DNA of 64,000 nt. Origin: Enoplosus armatus. Its lineage: Eukaryota; Chordata; Actinopteri; Centrarchiformes; Enoplosidae. Of the stretch, positions 45,300-56,837 are shown piece by piece. The position numbers and the translations under genes are program-made. Under the pieces are notes generated by a model. That model was not told where the DNA came from, did not search any database, and saw only the letters and a program-made list of their open reading frames with translations. The stretch covers positions 10,707,873-10,771,872 of the forward strand of contig NC_092203.1 in the NCBI RefSeq assembly GCF_043641665.1, written 5' to 3'. Positions within the stretch are counted from its first letter, which is position 1, and every line of letters starts with the position of its first letter.

Positions 45300-47600
45300 C
45301 ATCAACCATCACCTCTTGAAAGTCTTCCTAATTTTCCCAACACTGCATCAAACGTCATTTTCCCTCTGCGAGTAACAATCAGTGGTCCAACGCAAGCAGC
45401 CGAACATGACAAGAGCTGCGTTGTTGCTGCGCCAAAAGGAAGAAAAACCTGATGATTTGAGCAACAAAACAAAAGCCTCCGGGGAGCCACTGGCTGTCCT
45501 GCCGGTCGACCCACCTCCACCACCGACGCGCAGGACCAAAGCACAATACCACACACAAAAACCTGCAGACAATAAACAGAAACAGTAGGAATCCTTCCCT
45601 AATTTGACTTGCTCCACAGGTGGTCACCAGCTGCTTGCGAACAGGTTACTGGGGGCCCCAACGGAGGAGTGGGGATTTTCATTTTAAGTGGAACAATGGG
45701 CAACTGCTCAGGTCCCAAAACCAGGAGGTTGTTTCTTTCTCTGTCCTTTTTTAATTTTTTTTATTTGGCAGTGCCTGGAGGTAAGTCACAGCAGACAGTG
45801 AGGTCTTTTGTCTCTACGTCTGTGCACCAAGATGGGGGCTATCAGAAATTCCCCCTGTCTTAGTTCACATGATTCAATGAGAGCCCTGTGTGTCAGTCTG
45901 AGGGCTGTTCTTTTCTTGTCTATTCATGTCGTACACCGGAGGGAAAGACCCAGCTACGCTGACGGCTGGAGGCCTGCTTTTACTCATCCAACGAGACAAC
46001 AAACTCTGCAGAACTCAGAATTCATTTAACTCACAATTACATGGCTTTTCATATGGAATGGTGCTTCAGTCAAGCCAGAAAATGTTTGATACGGGCAACG
46101 GTCATCCACTTTAACTCCTTGAAATCCCTTAAATCTGCTACTATACCTTAGCGGAAAATCTCCACTTCCAGATTCATCTCTGCAGCAACGACCAAGGTTC
46201 CAGATAAAAACATGAAAACAATCTTTTGTCTTTGGGCCCTGGCTGATGATTCAGAGGCAGGCACGTGGTCAGATTCAAGGAATTCGTCTCCACACAAATA
46301 AAAGATGAATCTAAGCAGAGGATGTCTTGCAGGCAGAGGTGCTTTTCCAACCATCCCTGACTAAATCTTGTTCACGGAAACCCAGACTCCGCTCCCGAGG
46401 CAGAAACAGACACCTGACCACCTAGTAAGAGGAAGTAAGTTCGGGTAAGTAATTGTCGTAATGCAACTGAAGGATGCAATATCTCCCTCAAGGGATCATG
46501 GGACGGTCGACATAAATATGGAAAGAAATACTGGAAAAGAAAGAAGAATGTGTGAGAGTCAAGATTTCTCAGAGATGGTGATCTAAGGTCACAGTTAAAA
46601 CTGTGCAGCATTAAAGACTTTATTGAGTCCTGGAGTTAATTTAAGACATTAAACTCTACTGGCGACCACTGGGATTGCAACACCATCAGATCTCTGGCAC
46701 GTGGACTAAAATGAATAACAATTTGCTTTATGCAAATTGAGGATGATATTGTCCAAAATTACAGGGAGAATTGTTGAATTTGTCATTGAAATAGCCTTGG
46801 AAAGAATCAGTTTTTCCTGGCAATAGCAGAAACGGTGGTTGCTGGCACACAGTGTGTTCATTGGACTCCACTAATATCCATTCTGCTTGGTTTAGAACGG
46901 AGTTTCTGTCTAATCAAACCACAGATCTTCCAAAAGTGAAATAGAAGAATGACTTAATTTGAATCTGAGGCACTTCATTTATCTGCAACAGTCCCACAAG
47001 AAGAACTAAATCGATGTTTCGTCACCTTAGAACCAAATTTCGTGTGAAAGCAGCAGCATGGAACAGCTGGAGGCCAATAGTTAGTTACCCTAGAAATGCC
47101 TTGGAGCTATATTTTGATGGAGATTCTTCATCAGGTTTCCAAAATTAAGGTCCTCTTGTTAAAATTATTTTCCATAAAAAAAAAAATTATAGAATTTTAT
47201 GATCTTTCAATCTCTCACCTTTTGACTGTTGGATTGATCTGGATAGAAAGTCAGAGTGGTTTCCATTTCTGTCAATGTCATGAGGTGTCTGAGAGGGGTT
47301 TAACGCCTCCTAGAGTCCTGGCTTTACTTGCATGTGAGTGGCCAATTGGGCCACCAGTCTCACTGATAATCGCATCTGCTTTAAGGGCATCGCATAAAAC
47401 ATTGTTTCATACACATTTGCACGAAATTCAGTCCAAGATATTTGGTATTTTGAGAAGTTTTTGGCTTCTGCATCCCAAAAGCTCAGTAGGGTTGAACGTT
47501 TTAGTCTGAAAACACAAATAATAACAGTACCAAAACTAAATGTAAAGGAATTCTGATTGTGCTTGTTGCCTGTAACCACATGAGTTCTGCCACCTCTTAG
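45300..47600. other. Unidentified block of uniform, microsatellite-free DNA
   Basis: About 2.3 kb of even composition without dinucleotide arrays or motif clusters; the only simple run is an A10-11 tract near 47180. Broken frames occur on both strands, the longest 137 codons at 47096-47509 (plus). Fragments of several frames look protein-like but none matches a family I know. It could be a decayed transposable-element insertion or old unique sequence. Confidence 0.3.
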
Positions 47601-47639
47601 TTGATGTATTTTTCATGTATTTTTATTATTTTTCTTCAG

Positions 47640-48330
47640 AGTTCATTTGGGGCTACAGCTGATGAGCCGTGGCGGCGGCGTGCTGTCCCTCAGGGTCACC
47701 TTAAACCGCGGTCAGGGCGCTCAGCCTCTCCTCTCAGTGCCCCAAAAATAAAACTTTCATCTCTCTCGTCATCGCATCCTGAACTTGCCCCCACGTCCCT
47801 TCATTTATATTCACACAGCTGATGTTTGTTGTGAACAGGCGCTGTCAGAGAGGATAAAGAAAGGTTACCTGGTGGCTGAGAGCGAGACGCTTTACACCAG
47901 CAGATTTATCCACACTGATGTTTTGATGTCACCAACGGCTCCTCCAGGCGCTTTGCTGTTGTAACAAACCAAACCCCAATCAAATCTTTGAAGTAGTCAT
48001 GTATGCATAAGCGCCGTCTACCTTAATGCTAAATAATTAGCAAGCGAGCGCGGCTCACTGGGATTGCTACCTCAGGGCTAAACTTGCTTTTCCTGCTTTG
48101 ATCATTACATTAATTAAATCTGGCTCCCTTGACAGGTCGGGGGCTAAAAAACAGGTAGGTGTCATAGGCACCTCGGCGGAGACAGAAGCACCTGGTGTGT
48201 GTGAGCACTCCAGCTGTCAGGGGCGATGCCTTAAGAGTGAGACGGCGGTGGTGTTAATTCGAACCGATGTCCCAAAAGGGGAGGGGAGGGGAACAACTCA
48301 GTTGTAAGACACCCCGATTCTCCAGTCTGG
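47640..48330. promoter_or_regulatory. Candidate enhancer block
   Basis: ATGCATAAGCGCCG at 48003-48016 and GCTAAATAATTAGCAAGCGA near 48028 are followed by GATCATTACATTAATTAAAT near 48100. The remainder is balanced and repeat-free. The GCATAA-GCGCCG word is shared with blocks near 9541 and 18040. Confidence 0.4.
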
Positions 48331-49945
48331 AGGCGGGCATGGCTACATCTTTGCGGCAGCTTTGGCCAGAGGAGGAAAGAAGTCATGTTGTCAGACCTCA
48401 GTGTCAGCGCGCGTCATAACCAGCGCCTGGGGGACAAATTAGAAGTGTGTTGCGAGAGATGTGTCAAAAGTGTTCTCGGTCCACATCACAGCAGAGAAAT
48501 CGTGCAAAGAGGGACCCAAACCAAAGTCAAATGCCAAGGGCAGTCAGAGGAGGGACTCACCTATGATTTATTTAAATCAAAATGGCTCCAAACTATGAAT
48601 AATTACTCAACTGTGCATTCATGTGTAGTCTTTTAATGTAATAATGCATGTAGGGCTTTTACAGGAGGTCAACATGAGACTGTAAACACCTCATGGAAAA
48701 AGATCATGGTTAGTGTGGTCACATGGGTGTAGGTTTGGTGGTGGGGCCTTCAACCAGACCAAATGTGTAAATGTATACCTAGATTCCTTGATAGAGAACG
48801 GAGACTGAGATCAGGAGCACTGTCTTCTGCTGCCGTCTGATTGATTCATGTCCAGTTCTTGTGTATTTTTATCAGAATTTTAAGATTCCTCATCATCCCG
48901 TATAAATCAAAATACAAAGGTGATTATTACACGCGGAGGAAAGTGGTGTTTTCAGCCCTGAGTAGTGTATCTGGAGGTTTCTGTCTCCACCAATCAGATG
49001 TTTAGGCCTGTATGTAGCCTGAGAGGCCAAATCCATAAGCACTAGAGGTCTAGGTGGGCCTTGAAGACCCAACAGCACTGAGCCCGACTGGTACTACCTA
49101 GACCCAAAGCTATATTTTTGCTTTATTTCTGTATGACTGACCTTAACTTTGTCAGGCTAAAGCAACATATTTGCTGCTTTTGCTCCCACTGCTCGAACCC
49201 AATAGGTCCCAACCAAGTATCAGGTTTCGATTTGGGTAGCAAACCTCCACCAAGAGCTGACTGCTGCTCAGTGTACAGTAAGAACCAGGACCCAGATGAA
49301 TGTAGCTGCGTGTTTTATCACCTCAGAGCTCATGTGGAACATGGCAGCTCAAGAGAGGACACTGTTTAGAGAGATTTCACCAAATCAAACTCCATCTAAA
49401 ATCTAGTCCAAAGCCAATTAGCAGGAACATGAGACAACTGAGGGAGCTTCAAAGAGGTGAAATCCTCTGTGCTCCAGCTGCAGGTACATCAGTCCAAAAA
49501 TTGCTCAGATCTTTAATATTTCAAGTCTGGGAAAATATAAAAACATGTAATTTCAAAGTAAAGTTTATCTTCCCTTAACCATCATACTCATACTTCTCCT
49601 CCACAGAAGCTGACACAGGCTGCAGGGCAGAAACATCTCCCTGTCCGTGATGAAAATAAGGCAAATGACATTAATTTCATATGAAATAATCTAGAATGTG
49701 TTTGTTGGATCAGCTCGAATTCAAAAACGACTTTCTGCCTGCGCCCAGAGGCCTTTCCTCCACATCCTCATCCAGCGCCCCACACCACAGAGCGTTCAGT
49801 AGTAATTAGTGTCTTCAATATGTTTAACCATCCCACATACCTGTTTAATCAAACCATTTTCTGGGCATGTATTCAACCTTCAAAGGCAGCGTTTGAAAAG
49901 GACTCGGAAAACACAAAAGCGAGTCGTCTGTGAAGCTCCTTTTGA
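48330..49945. other. Anonymous non-coding stretch
   Basis: Frames of 60-83 codons, none recognised. A 9-base inverted repeat (GGTCTAGGT at 49047, ACCTAGACC at 49096) encloses a 40-base loop. Confidence 0.5.
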
Positions 49946-49949
49946 TCTA

Positions 49950-50245
49950 GATCATTAACGTTTTGGAATCAGAAGTTGACATAAGGCCCGGTTTTGTTGC
50001 CGCACTCCTGGATCCGTTTCTGTGCGGTGGAAGTTGAAGATGTTTGGAAAATTGCTCCGATTATAGTGTTCATGTGCCATTTGATACCGGTTCCAAGAAC
50101 AAGGGGAGCTGCAGCCAAACCAGACTACACCAATAAGAGCTGGCGGAACTGGCCGTCCTTTCATAGACCACATGGTCTCTTTACCGAGTGGACACATTTT
50201 ATTATCATGGTAATGGACTTTGTAATTTCGGTGTGAACAGCCCCA
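49950..50245. promoter_or_regulatory. Candidate regulatory element
   Basis: Balanced repeat-free sequence with CGATTATAGTG, TTTATTATCATGGTAATGGA and a frame of 80 codons open on both strands. Could be an enhancer or an exon fragment. The evidence is thin. Confidence 0.25.
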
Positions 50246-50516
50246 CCCTGCTCCGTTTACAATGGAGAGATCTCAACACCAATTAAAGCAGAGTGTGTCA
50301 AGGAACAATAGTTTACCAGAAAGGACAAATGAACTGGACACTGAATCTTTGAAAGGTTACAAGTTTCATATTTTGGAGTAAACTCATCAATAATTGCTGC
50401 TGTTTTGCTGTTTTACTGTAGAACAGCTCATTACAGCTTCACTTCACTGACGCAACTTGTAAATCCCGCTTTCAGCCAACATACATTCGCTCAAGGTTTG
50501 GCTGTTTACATCAAAG

Positions 50517-50864
50517 ATGGATTGCATCGTGGAAAGTTGTCACGTGTGTTCAAAGCCAGCTGATGGGGAGTTCTTCATCGCTCTCCAACAGGAACATCAA
50601 ATGACGACACAATGCGTTCTTGGACTTCGCGAAGACGGCTCAAACAGAGGGACGGGCCTCCCCACACTGAAGCTTGCTCCATCTCCAAACCTTTTCAACG
50701 CGAGCCCGTCCTTGCCCAACCTCTTTGAGACCGGTCCACTCTGCGACGCGCGCATCAAAACCGAAAAGCGCTCATCATCACATCAACTGACTCTCCTGTC
50801 TATTTCGGTCTCTCTCCTCCAGCCTCGCTGTGGCGACGCCTGCGCCCACGGGCAGCCTTTCTGA
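50517..50864 (+). other. Open frame of 115 codons, no recognised product
   Basis: ATG to stop, with several G/C-ending codons and a Ser/Pro/Leu-rich middle (a repeated SPNLF/LPNLF motif). No domain, signal peptide or membrane segment is recognisable. There is no strong flanking splice site and no second exon. Most likely a chance frame in a GC-richer patch. Confidence 0.15.
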
Positions 50865-51179
50865 AAAATCACAAGAAATTCATTTCCTCCCTGGATGGAA
50901 AATAACAAAGGCATTCCTCATGACAGGCCTCTCTTCCTGTCATCTGCAGGCCACAAGTCAACTGATCTATTATTAGAAACCCCCTCCTCTTTCCTTCTTT
51001 ATCACAACCAGACTGCAGAACTCTCATCAGGTGATTTGATTAACAAATTGCAGACGGGCAGGAAGCCTTTGAGGAGTTTAGGTAGAACCAGTAAGAGAGA
51101 CACTGTGGTAGATAGTGTGGTTTTTGGGAGGAAAATGCAGTAGTATACACCATTAAATATTCAGTTTGATTACACTTTA

Positions 51180-51420
51180 CACGGTAGCAGATTTCTGACC
51201 TAGTTCAGAGTAATTAGGTTCACACTGTTCAGCCACTTTAGTAAACAAGGATATTTTCCTGGTGAGATAACTTCGCAGCAGCTCTCAATATCTTGGCGCG
51301 GAGCCTCAGCGGGGATTATCTTCGATCTGAAGGAGATACCTATCTGCTTTGTTGATATTCCTGCTTTAATAACGGCCCTCAGTCCCACTGGGGAAGAGCT
51401 CGGTGTGCTCAGATTTTCCC
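51180..51420. promoter_or_regulatory. Candidate regulatory element
   Basis: Balanced, repeat-free, with CAGAGTAATTAGGTTCACAC near 51205, GCGGGGATTATC and CCTGCTTTAATAACGGCCC. A 102-codon minus frame overlaps it without recognisable features. Confidence 0.25.
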
Positions 51421-52400
51421 GGCATGTTTTCAGTGTCTTCATTGTCACTCGTACTGTACGTACTCTTGGCTTTGAGTGACGGATCAGGTGCTGCGTTTGT
51501 GGTGCCACAGTTCAGTTACAGCGGCTCAAAAACCTAAACGACAAACGGTAGTTCTACACGTGTTTGTAGGTTAAAAGGCAGGCATTTAGTTTCCAAAGTT
51601 GGGGTGCTTTTCTGGCAAACATCTGTTTAATGCATACAAAGAAACACTGCTGCATATACAGTAACTTCTTCTCTTTGTGTCTTGGTGTGTTTGGTTATTT
51701 AAAGGTTCATCCAAATGACAATAAAAACACGTTTTCTCTGTTGGGACCTGGCAGATGCAGAGAGGGGGGGTTTATTGGGGCAGGTTTTGAGATATAACAC
51801 ACCAGTGTTGTGCTGACAATCTGGGACATTGCTGTTGAGTTATTTTCACCTCAGTTGCTCAGAACCTGGACAAAAAAAGATTATTCAGAATTTAATTGAA
51901 CCAACCTTTTAACCAATCAAATCAAAGCAAATTATGCTCTGATTGGCTGCATCGTGTCAAAAAGTCCACAGATGTTAACAACCCAAACGTAGGTTTAGTA
52001 TTCATATCCAAATGTGGAATTAACCAAGCGTTCTAATTCAACCTCTTGCACTGATATGATAAATTACAACTCAAACAAACAGCGTCCTGGTGTTAGCAGG
52101 TGCATGTTTTCAGCTTTAAAAAGTTCATCTATGCGTGTAGGTGTGTGTTTCTGTTAAATGACATACATACTTTCCAGTGTAAACACACATGAACATGAAA
52201 CAGACGCTGCAGTACATCCGTCACCCATCGGCGAGCGTGTGCAAACTCTCAGGCAGGCAGACGGTCGGTCGGTCCATCACAACAGTCGATCGTACACTAA
52301 TATCTCGGGGCATCAGCAGCTATTCCAGAAGCAGAACTAACAAGTTAAGCCCAAACATTGGGTTTGCATGGCAGTGGGGGAGTTTATGAATGTGTGTGTA
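51420..52400. other. Anonymous non-coding stretch
   Basis: No recognised gene. A short GGTC repeat lies near 52263. Confidence 0.5.
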
Positions 52401-52770
52401 TGTGAAGGGGGGGGCATGCATACATCAAACAGAGACGGTCGGTCAATATTGGGGTATGGAGAATCAACACGCTTTTTTAAAGGAGAGGCTTATGCTCAAA
52501 CATCACAGTGCCAGTTGCCGGGCCTGAGCATTTCCCGAGGCCCTGATCGCCATTTCTCATTTGTTGCATTAGCAGGAAAGACGGCATACAAATAAAATTT
52601 CCCTGAGCAAGGGAAGTATCTTTGCATACAAAACAAGGCTGTGTGTAATTTTCAACGGGGCGAGAGGGGAAATGAAAGTGTTGGAGGGGGGAGAAATATG
52701 CACCTCCATCAGCGCTGCGGACGCAGTCGGCAAAACACATTTAGGAAATTAGCATTTTTGAAATAGTGCA
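52400..52770. promoter_or_regulatory. Candidate regulatory element
   Basis: Balanced repeat-free sequence, including TTTGTTGCATTAGCAGG, GCATACAAATAAAATTTCCC and GGAAATTAGCATTTTTG. No coding features. Texture-based call. Confidence 0.3.
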
Positions 52771-53270
52771 TTTAAAGAGCCAAACGGTTTCCTGATAAGA
52801 GAATGAGCAGCGTGAGTGTTAGAGGTCACAGTTAGACATGAAGAAGGTGGAATCTGGCACGTAATTTGATTATGTGGATGGTTTTCATTTACCTCTCTGG
52901 GTTTGACTTCACCTGGAGGCACTTTTCTCTCTGTGCTTCCGCAGAAAAGCTTTTTTTCTTTTTTTTTATCTCACCTGAACTAAAAGTTTTCATGGACATT
53001 TATGCATTAAGTGAGTTTCATTGGGTGTAAATTTGGGAGCATGCACAGCAGCTTGTGCCATTCATCATGAAGGAGAAGAATAAAATGTCTTGTGGAGTCA
53101 TCTCTGCCCAAAAAACAGACTCTACTTTTACTCACACTTCATTTTTAGAAGCTCAGTCGAGCTTTATTGGCCATTCTCCGACGCGCACACAAGCACAAAC
53201 AGCCATTCCTCTTCAAAATATTAGTCTGTGCTGATTGCCACCACCTGCGTTATCACACATGCTACTAAAC
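52770..53270. other. Non-coding, nothing recognised
   Basis: A T-rich run lies at 52951-52970. No gene. Confidence 0.5.
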
Positions 53271-53281
53271 AGATGCAGGAG

Positions 53282-53640
53282 AACGACTTCAGTGTAGAAA
53301 TCACAGCTGAGACGTGGCGTGAAATCTGGCAAAACGCTATAAGAATCTGTTTGAGCAGCAGCACAGAGAACAATTGAGCACCGACTACGAATGTCTCCCC
53401 GTGGAGGACATGAAAAAATATCCTGTCTCTGCCCACAATATAAGACGACAGAAGACACCTACAACCGCTGCATGTGGCCAGGCCACAAAATAGTACCCTG
53501 CTGGTCAAATATAGTGCAGGAGCTGGAGAGTATTTTTGGTGTCGGTGTGATGTGAACCCTCTGTTCTCAGTTTTCCTGATGGGAAGATTTATGCTGAAAA
53601 CTATACAAGGCTGCTGTCTGTGTCGGATATGTGGATCCTT
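53282..53640 (+). pseudogene. Decayed LINE reverse-transcriptase C-terminal fragment
   Basis: In frame from 53282 the translation includes ETWREIWQNA. After a single frame slip near 53370 it continues with a C-L-C-P-Q-Y-K-T-T cluster, then DTYNRCMWPGHKI (53454-53492) and an NIVQELESIFGVGV segment (53506-53548). The order Trp-rich helix, Cys pair, H/N-R-C-x-W-x-x-x-x-K-I, then a hydrophobic helix is the pattern I recognise from the C-terminal part of ORF2 in L1/Tx1-like fish LINEs. Stops and frameshifts show it is dead. No 5' part, endonuclease or RT palm motifs are present. Confidence 0.65.
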
Positions 53641-53736
53641 AATGGGGTTATTTAGGTCTTGGTGACACACAGTCGTCGATTCAACAGCATGTTAGTGACT
53701 GTTTCAGTGTGTACTGAGACCTGCTTCATGTTAAAC

Positions 53737-53770
53737 CAGTTGTTCTCAGCCTGGGGGTCTGGACCTGCCC
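53737..53770 (+). mobile_element. hAT-type terminal inverted repeat remnant
   Basis: CAGTTGTTCTCAGCCTGGGG followed by GTCTGGACC resembles the well-known hAT/Charlie terminus CAGTGGTTCTCAACCTGGGG. I find no matching opposite end downstream, so this is one end of a truncated non-autonomous element. Confidence 0.45.
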
Positions 53771-54089
53771 AATAGTAGCTTCTGACGCCATGTTTGTTTG
53801 TGTTCTTGCTCCCAGAAGTTGGTCCTCAACACCTCCCTCCAGTCGCGCCTATAATCCCCTAATCTGACACAGTGACCTTGTTAACAGACAAAACAATTGT
53901 GTCGTCTGAACCCGGCGTGAGAGGGAGAGAAACAGAATCAGCTCATTTAGTTCCTTCTGCAGAATTTACTTCAGTTGTTGCATTCAGGTGTGCAAGAGAA
54001 TAAAAGAAAATAAGACTTCCTGTGCAGATTCGAGCTTCACTGCCATCAATGAAACACTCTCCCTCCACCTCTCCCTCTTGTCATGCCAA

Positions 54090-54345
54090 ATTGTGTTTTA
54101 CAGCATCTGTTCATTATAGATGGCCGACATGATGGATATGGTCATAATATTAATGTAAGACTGACACAGCAGAGACATGAATCATGGCCGACTTTATTTC
54201 AAAGCCGGCGTTTCATTGGCCCACCACTAAAAAGTGATATATAAATGTCAGCGAATGGCAGCCGTAAAGCATTATGAAGTACATTTGATGGTGCATTTTC
54301 ACCGTTATCAACCCGCTGTTATTTACTAATGTGTCTTCTTCATGT
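54090..54345. promoter_or_regulatory. Candidate enhancer block
   Basis: GGTCATAATATTAATGTAAG near 54138, CATGGCCGACTTTATTTC and GTTTCATTGGCCC in balanced repeat-free sequence of about 250 bases. The word ATGGCCGAC occurs twice (54120 and 54185). Confidence 0.35.
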
Positions 54346-54392
54346 GACAGCTACTGTGAGCGTCCATGTCAGTGTCATTTGCAGATTGTGTG

Positions 54393-54424
54393 CTTAAAGA
54401 GACTCCACCTTTTGTCTCTTTAAG
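54393..54424. repeat. Perfect 11-bp hairpin
   Basis: CTTAAAGAGAC (54393-54403) and GTCTCTTTAAG (54414-54424) are exact reverse complements around a 10-base loop. The motif resembles the CTTAAAGG-ACTCCACC ends of fish dispersed repeats, so it may mark an element terminus. Confidence 0.75.
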
Positions 54425-54429
54425 GTGCA

Positions 54430-55680
54430 GTGAGAAGATGAAAAGGTAGAACAGAACAGAAAAAGGATGTTCTCATATGTAGCGTTGGCCTTTGGGTATG
54501 GAAGTCCGGGAATGACTTTAAATTGAAAGCACTCAATCAAATTGAAATTTAATTTCCCATATGTGTGTATCATGTATGACAAGTGGCTATTATTCTTTTC
54601 AAAACATGAATTCATTTGTGGTTATTTTTATTTCTAAAATCAGGTGGAAAAAAATGGTTAAAAAATCAAAACAAAAATCCAGGTGAAAATAGGACTTTAG
54701 AAATAGTCGCTTTGTAATAAACAATCTGTAGTTTAACCATTATTTGTTTATTTATCTAATAATCATCAAATTCATTTGCATTTTTTACATCACTTTCTTT
54801 TTATTAGAAAGCATTTAATAGTGTCATTAGTGTCTGATTGCAAAAGGAAATTTAAGATTAAAAAAAATATGGAGGCACCGTGGTGACCATGTCATTGCAA
54901 CATCCTGTTACCTCTCTAAGGAAAAACACAGAGCCCACAAAAATACACAAAGGTGGGTGTTTATAGATTACATAAAGCATGATGAGACTTACGTTTGTCT
55001 AAATTAAGAAAGAATCCAGTGACACAATTATCAAACTGCCAAAAGCAATACGTTTTCATGTGATTTGTGCTAAAATAGTGACATAATTCAAATTTGACTG
55101 CAAAAGCTCTGAGTTTTTAATTTAGGTCACACATTGTCTTCTAATTTGAAATTAATTTGACATGGCAACTCTTTACTACTGACTAAGCTGCATGATAAAC
55201 TTATTTTGTTGTACATCGTGCACACACATTTGTAAAAGAAATTTCAGTTGACTCATGTCACTTCTGGACTTCCATATGAGGCCGTCAGTGTCAGGAGAAG
55301 ATGTGTTTTATAGACTGAAGCTAACTGAGCTAATTGTTTGATTTAGCATCAGTGTCACATTTCCCCCGTGATTGAAGATGCTCGTGCTTTCAGTGCGGCA
55401 GGTTTTTAAGTATGTTTGGAGTCAATTTTGACGCTTTAACTTCTCTGAAGCATCAAGCAGCAGCTCAAACTCGCTCAGAGATTCTTCAACAGCTTCGGTC
55501 CCAATTTCTGACGTAAACTTCTCAAAATCAGCAGCCTCAGGCCCACTTGAACTTTGCACCTTTGCTAATGTGGACAGATTCTTGTCTCGTTGTAAACAGT
55601 ATCAACACCTTCTCCATAGCGAACACCTCAAACTTTCTCTGCCTGGATGAGTTATATCATCTAAAGTGAACTGGACCTGA
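54430..55680. other. AT-rich non-coding stretch
   Basis: No recognisable gene or repeat. Frames are short. Confidence 0.5.
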
Positions 55681-55686
55681 CATATT

Positions 55687-55708
55687 TATATATATATATA
55701 TATATATA
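55687..55708. repeat. (TA)11 microsatellite
   Basis: Eleven TA units followed by CATATATTTTATAT. Confidence 0.9.
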
Positions 55709-55780
55709 CATATATTTTATATTTATTTTCCTCACGTTTTTCTAAACCAAACATGCTCACAGCTTAAAGAGCTTCTAACT

Positions 55781-56016
55781 AGAGCTGAGACGATTGATCA
55801 ATGGGTCGATTTAATCAACAGAAACTTAATCTGCAACTATTCTGATTAGAAATTATACATTTTTTTTAGCTAGAATTCTGATTTTCTCTCTTTTATGTCG
55901 TTGTGAATGTTAATGTTTTGACATTACAAGACATTTGTAGACGTTTTTGGTATTTTTCTGACATTTTAAAATCTAAACAGTGAAGCGATTCAGTAGTAAT
56001 ACTGTAATTGCAGCCA
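55781..56016 (+). mobile_element. Dispersed teleost repeat (GCTGAAACGATT type), copy 2
   Basis: Starts AGAGCTGAGACGATTGATCA, contains CAACAGAAACTTAATCTGCA, ACAAGACATTTGTAGACG and TTTTCTGACATTTTAAAATC, and ends TAATTGCAGCC. Same orientation and same end words as 41558-41739, but it retains parts that copy 1 lost. A possible further start (AGAGCTGCAACAAT) follows at about 56033. Confidence 0.6.
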
Positions 56017-56019
56017 TAC

Positions 56020-56600
56020 CTTTAACCCCATAGAGCTGCAACAATCTGTATTTTAGAGTTTCAGTGACAGCGTAGTCAAAGCTTAAGACTCTCCGCCCTC
56101 GTATAATGACAGATCTGGGGAATTACTGTGCACATGTCAAGAAAAGACAAGAAAATGAACATCATCACAAAATTGAAGCCATATGGATCTAAAATAAAAA
56201 GTGCCTTTATTGGATCTTTATCAACTTTAACAACTAATAAAACAAATGCAAAAGTTCGTTCTTGACCTTTGAAACAGTAGTTTGACAAAAATAACAGGTA
56301 CATCTTTCAGTTTTTGTTCTCAGCACATTTTATATACGAATGAAAACCATGAGAAGTCGGTGAAAGCTAAGCTAATATCAGACAATTATACAGCAACAAT
56401 TAAAGGACCTGCAGTGAATTAAAGCAGCTCCTCTTTTCTTGATTTCTGATTGGACACGACAAATCGAAATTCAAAAACCGGCAAACGTCCACCGCTCCCT
56501 GCGATTGGCTGCTCGTCTGTGACGCTGTGAATTGGCTGAAGGTTCATGTCAGTTAATGGCATAATGGCTGTAACTTAAGTGGTCAAGTGGCCTGTTAGAT
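56020..56600. other. Non-coding, nothing recognised
   Basis: A TTTATT (minus-strand AATAAA) at 56206-56211 could serve as a poly-A signal for the candidate exon at 56838-56931. Otherwise anonymous. Confidence 0.4.
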
Positions 56601-56602
56601 AC

Positions 56603-56627
56603 GTGTGTGTGTGTGTGTGTGTGTGTG
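56603..56627. repeat. (GT)12 microsatellite
   Basis: Twelve GT units. Confidence 0.95.
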
Positions 56628-56780
56628 GACAAATTCCCATCCTGCATCACTCGCCTGGATTCCCTCCGTCGTGTTACTGACTGCGGATGAAAACAATCCT
56701 CATCTAATATTTTTCCACGACATCAAGTAATGTAAATTACGACGGGGTGTTGGTATGTAGTCTGTAATTACACATCACCC

Positions 56781-56810
56781 CCCTCCCTCCTCCTCCTCCT
56801 CCTCTTCTTC
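56781..56810. repeat. (TCC)n simple repeat
   Basis: CCCTCCCTCC followed by five CCT-type triplets and TTCTTC. Confidence 0.85.
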
Positions 56811-56837
56811 ATTTCGGAGCGTTAGTGGTTCTCGTGT

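Noticed and set aside
47096..47509. 137-codon plus-strand frame as a gene
   Set aside because: No family resemblance, no splice or promoter context, and comparable fragments are open on the opposite strand. Kept only as part of an unexplained block.
49047..49104. 9-bp inverted repeat as a terminator or RNA hairpin gene
   Set aside because: The loop is 40 bases long and the stem short. Such pairs are expected by chance in 64 kb.
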